From assembly GCF_934295145.1 (NCBI RefSeq), contig NZ_CAKRAS010000026.1, positions 1-41,974 of the forward strand: a stretch of 41,974 nucleotides of DNA. The letters are read 5' to 3'. The position numbers and the translations under genes were made by a program. Below, piece by piece: positions 41,309 to 41,974 of the stretch (positions are counted from its first letter, which is position 1; every line of letters starts with the position of its first letter). The DNA is from an uncultured Eubacterium sp. (lineage in GTDB: Bacteria > Bacillota > Clostridia > Lachnospirales > Lachnospiraceae). The notes under the pieces are model-generated. The model saw only the letters and a program-made list of their open reading frames with translations, did no database searches and was not told the DNA's origin.

Positions 41309-41711
41309 TTAACCTTGGTTCTCTATATACTTTTTTAGCATTTCTTCTGATACATTTCCTACACTACACGCAAAATATCCATCTGTCCAAAAGGTATGTT
41401 CTTTCCAGAATTGTTTTCGTAAATATTGGGGATATCTTTTCCATATATGGTATGTTGTGTAGCTCTTCATCAGGTTTACAATCTTACTATCAGACATTGT
41501 CGGTTCTGCCTCTATCATGTAATGAATATGGTCTTTATCTGTTTCCATATATCTGATAATAACACTGTGTCTTTGACATAATCTCATATGAAAACTGTTT
41601 TATATCATCTGATATCTGCCTCGAAAACAGCAACTTTTTCCTATATTTGCAAACAAAAATAATGTGATATTGTAATAAATATTTGTGCCTGTTTTTAGAT
41701 TCCCATGCCAT
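41309..41711 (-). pseudogene. tnpA: tnpA, Y1 transposase, broken by a frameshift
   Basis: The reading frame opens at 41711 as MAWESKNRHKYLLQYHIIFV and runs to about FSYEI; the rest (CQRHSVIIRYMETDKDHIHY to the end) is in another frame. One extra base (about 41579) between ATT and TGT explains the shift; removing it gives a protein of 133 residues, the normal IS200 TnpA length. The HIH metal motif and catalytic Tyr (KKYIENQG) remain intact. The element may therefore depend on a TnpA from elsewhere, unless the shift is a sequencing error or is recoded. Confidence 0.8.
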
Positions 41712-41805
41712 AAGTATACAATAATTTCTGATTTTAGGCTACCTTAACCCACCGTCTGAAGCCAGTGGGATTGCGGTAGCCTTATTTCAAAAGGAAAAGC
41801 GAAAT

Positions 41806-41974
41806 TTAGTGCCAGATTCCCCGCCGCTTTCGGATCGTATAATACATGCTATTTTCCATTGCCATAACTTTTTCCAACGGAACACTCTTGAACACCTGCA
41901 TCTTCATCTTGAACTTGATCCAGAAGAAGGAGTAAACAGCCAATACCGCAAAGGTAATTCCCGTTACCAGCCAG
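41806..41974 (-). CDS. C-terminal end of a membrane protein (partial, runs off window)
   Basis: The last 55 codons of a minus-strand gene are present, ending at the TAA at 41806-41808. They encode one hydrophobic helix (WLVTGITFAVLAVYSFFWI) and a basic cytoplasmic tail (KFKMKMQVFKSVPLEKV...IRKRRGIWH). The family is not recognisable from this fragment. The IS element begins about 25 nt beyond the stop, so this gene is not interrupted. Confidence 0.7.
   Translation of the reverse strand, partial: WLVTGITFAVLAVYSFFWIKFKMKMQVFKSVPLEKVMAMENSMYYTIRKRRGIWH

Larger units (their letters stand above)
40080..41781 (-). mobile_element. IS200/IS605-family element with tnpA and tnpB
   Basis: The element has the IS605 arrangement tnpA then tnpB and carries subterminal palindromes rather than inverted terminal repeats. 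The left end hairpin (41737-41781) has GGCTACC/GGTAGCC outside and CCCAC/GTGGG inside. The right end hairpin CCCATTG/CAATGGG lies at about 40087-40110. The two share the loop pattern GTCT-AAGCCA. The exact cleavage points and target motif cannot be set without an empty-site comparison. Confidence 0.8.

Noticed and set aside
1..41974. CRISPR array, tRNA or rRNA genes
   Set aside because: No regularly spaced repeats and no recognisable tRNA or rRNA sequence were seen on either strand.

Overview
The window is a piece of a Firmicutes chromosome, most likely a gut Lachnospiraceae (Blautia/Roseburia/Dorea type). The evidence is the order and sequence style of the ribosomal genes, the KOW-domain gene between map and infA, strong GGAGG ribosome binding sites, and a YesM/YesN sensor pair. 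The genus is an inference. Almost every gene is on the minus strand. The one clear plus-strand gene is an rRNA methyltransferase-like gene at 17.4-18.3 kb.

Region 1 (1-16.85 kb, read right to left) is the complete S10-spc-alpha ribosomal superoperon: rpsJ, rplC-D-W-B, rpsS, rplV, rpsC, rplP, rpmC, rpsQ, rplN-X-E, rpsN, rpsH, rplF, rplR, rpsE, rpmD, rplO, secY, adk, map, a KOW RNA-binding protein, infA, rpmJ, rpsM, rpsK, rpsD, rpoA and the first codons of rplQ. Start codons were moved to the ribosome-binding-site-supported positions where the longest frame over-extends (rpoA and rpsQ use GTG; rpmJ uses GTG). Strong promoters precede rpsJ, adk and rpmJ. Several spacers inside the operon are unusually long and full of inverted repeats. 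At the infA/rpmJ junction the alpha-operon promoter lies inside one arm of a terminator-like hairpin.

Region 2 (16.85-18.57 kb) holds the methyltransferase with its own near-consensus promoter and a folded leader. It is flanked by two related GC-rich structured repeats in inverted orientation; the right one is nested in a 219-nt palindrome. Region 3 (18.57-23.4 kb) is a three-gene operon of membrane-anchored sugar-binding protein, YesM-type sensor kinase and YesN/AraC response regulator, with no ABC permease beside it. Region 4 (23.4-28.3 kb) has four co-oriented genes: a medium-chain dehydrogenase, an OFA-type MFS transporter, a cytoplasmic beta-helix protein and a VOC (glyoxalase-fold) protein. 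The VOC gene has a promoter overlapping a FadR-like dyad and a 5' leader made almost entirely of a five-stem palindromic element.

Region 5 (28.5-32.3 kb) has a membrane XRE regulator, an AT-rich AbiEi/AbiEii type IV toxin-antitoxin pair whose promoter is bracketed by three copies of one operator sequence, and a CorA-family transporter with a leader of successive perfect hairpins. Region 6 (32.3-38.4 kb) encodes a three-subunit molybdenum hydroxylase of the xanthine dehydrogenase family, endonuclease III, a phosphoribosyltransferase-like protein of unknown role, and a small copper chaperone-like HMA protein with a CsoR-type operator between its -35 and -10. Region 7 (38.4-42 kb) has an ABC-F ATPase and an IS200/IS605 element with an intact tnpB and a frameshifted tnpA, inserted between the ABC-F gene and the C-terminal end of a membrane protein cut by the window edge. 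I saw no tRNA, rRNA or CRISPR array.
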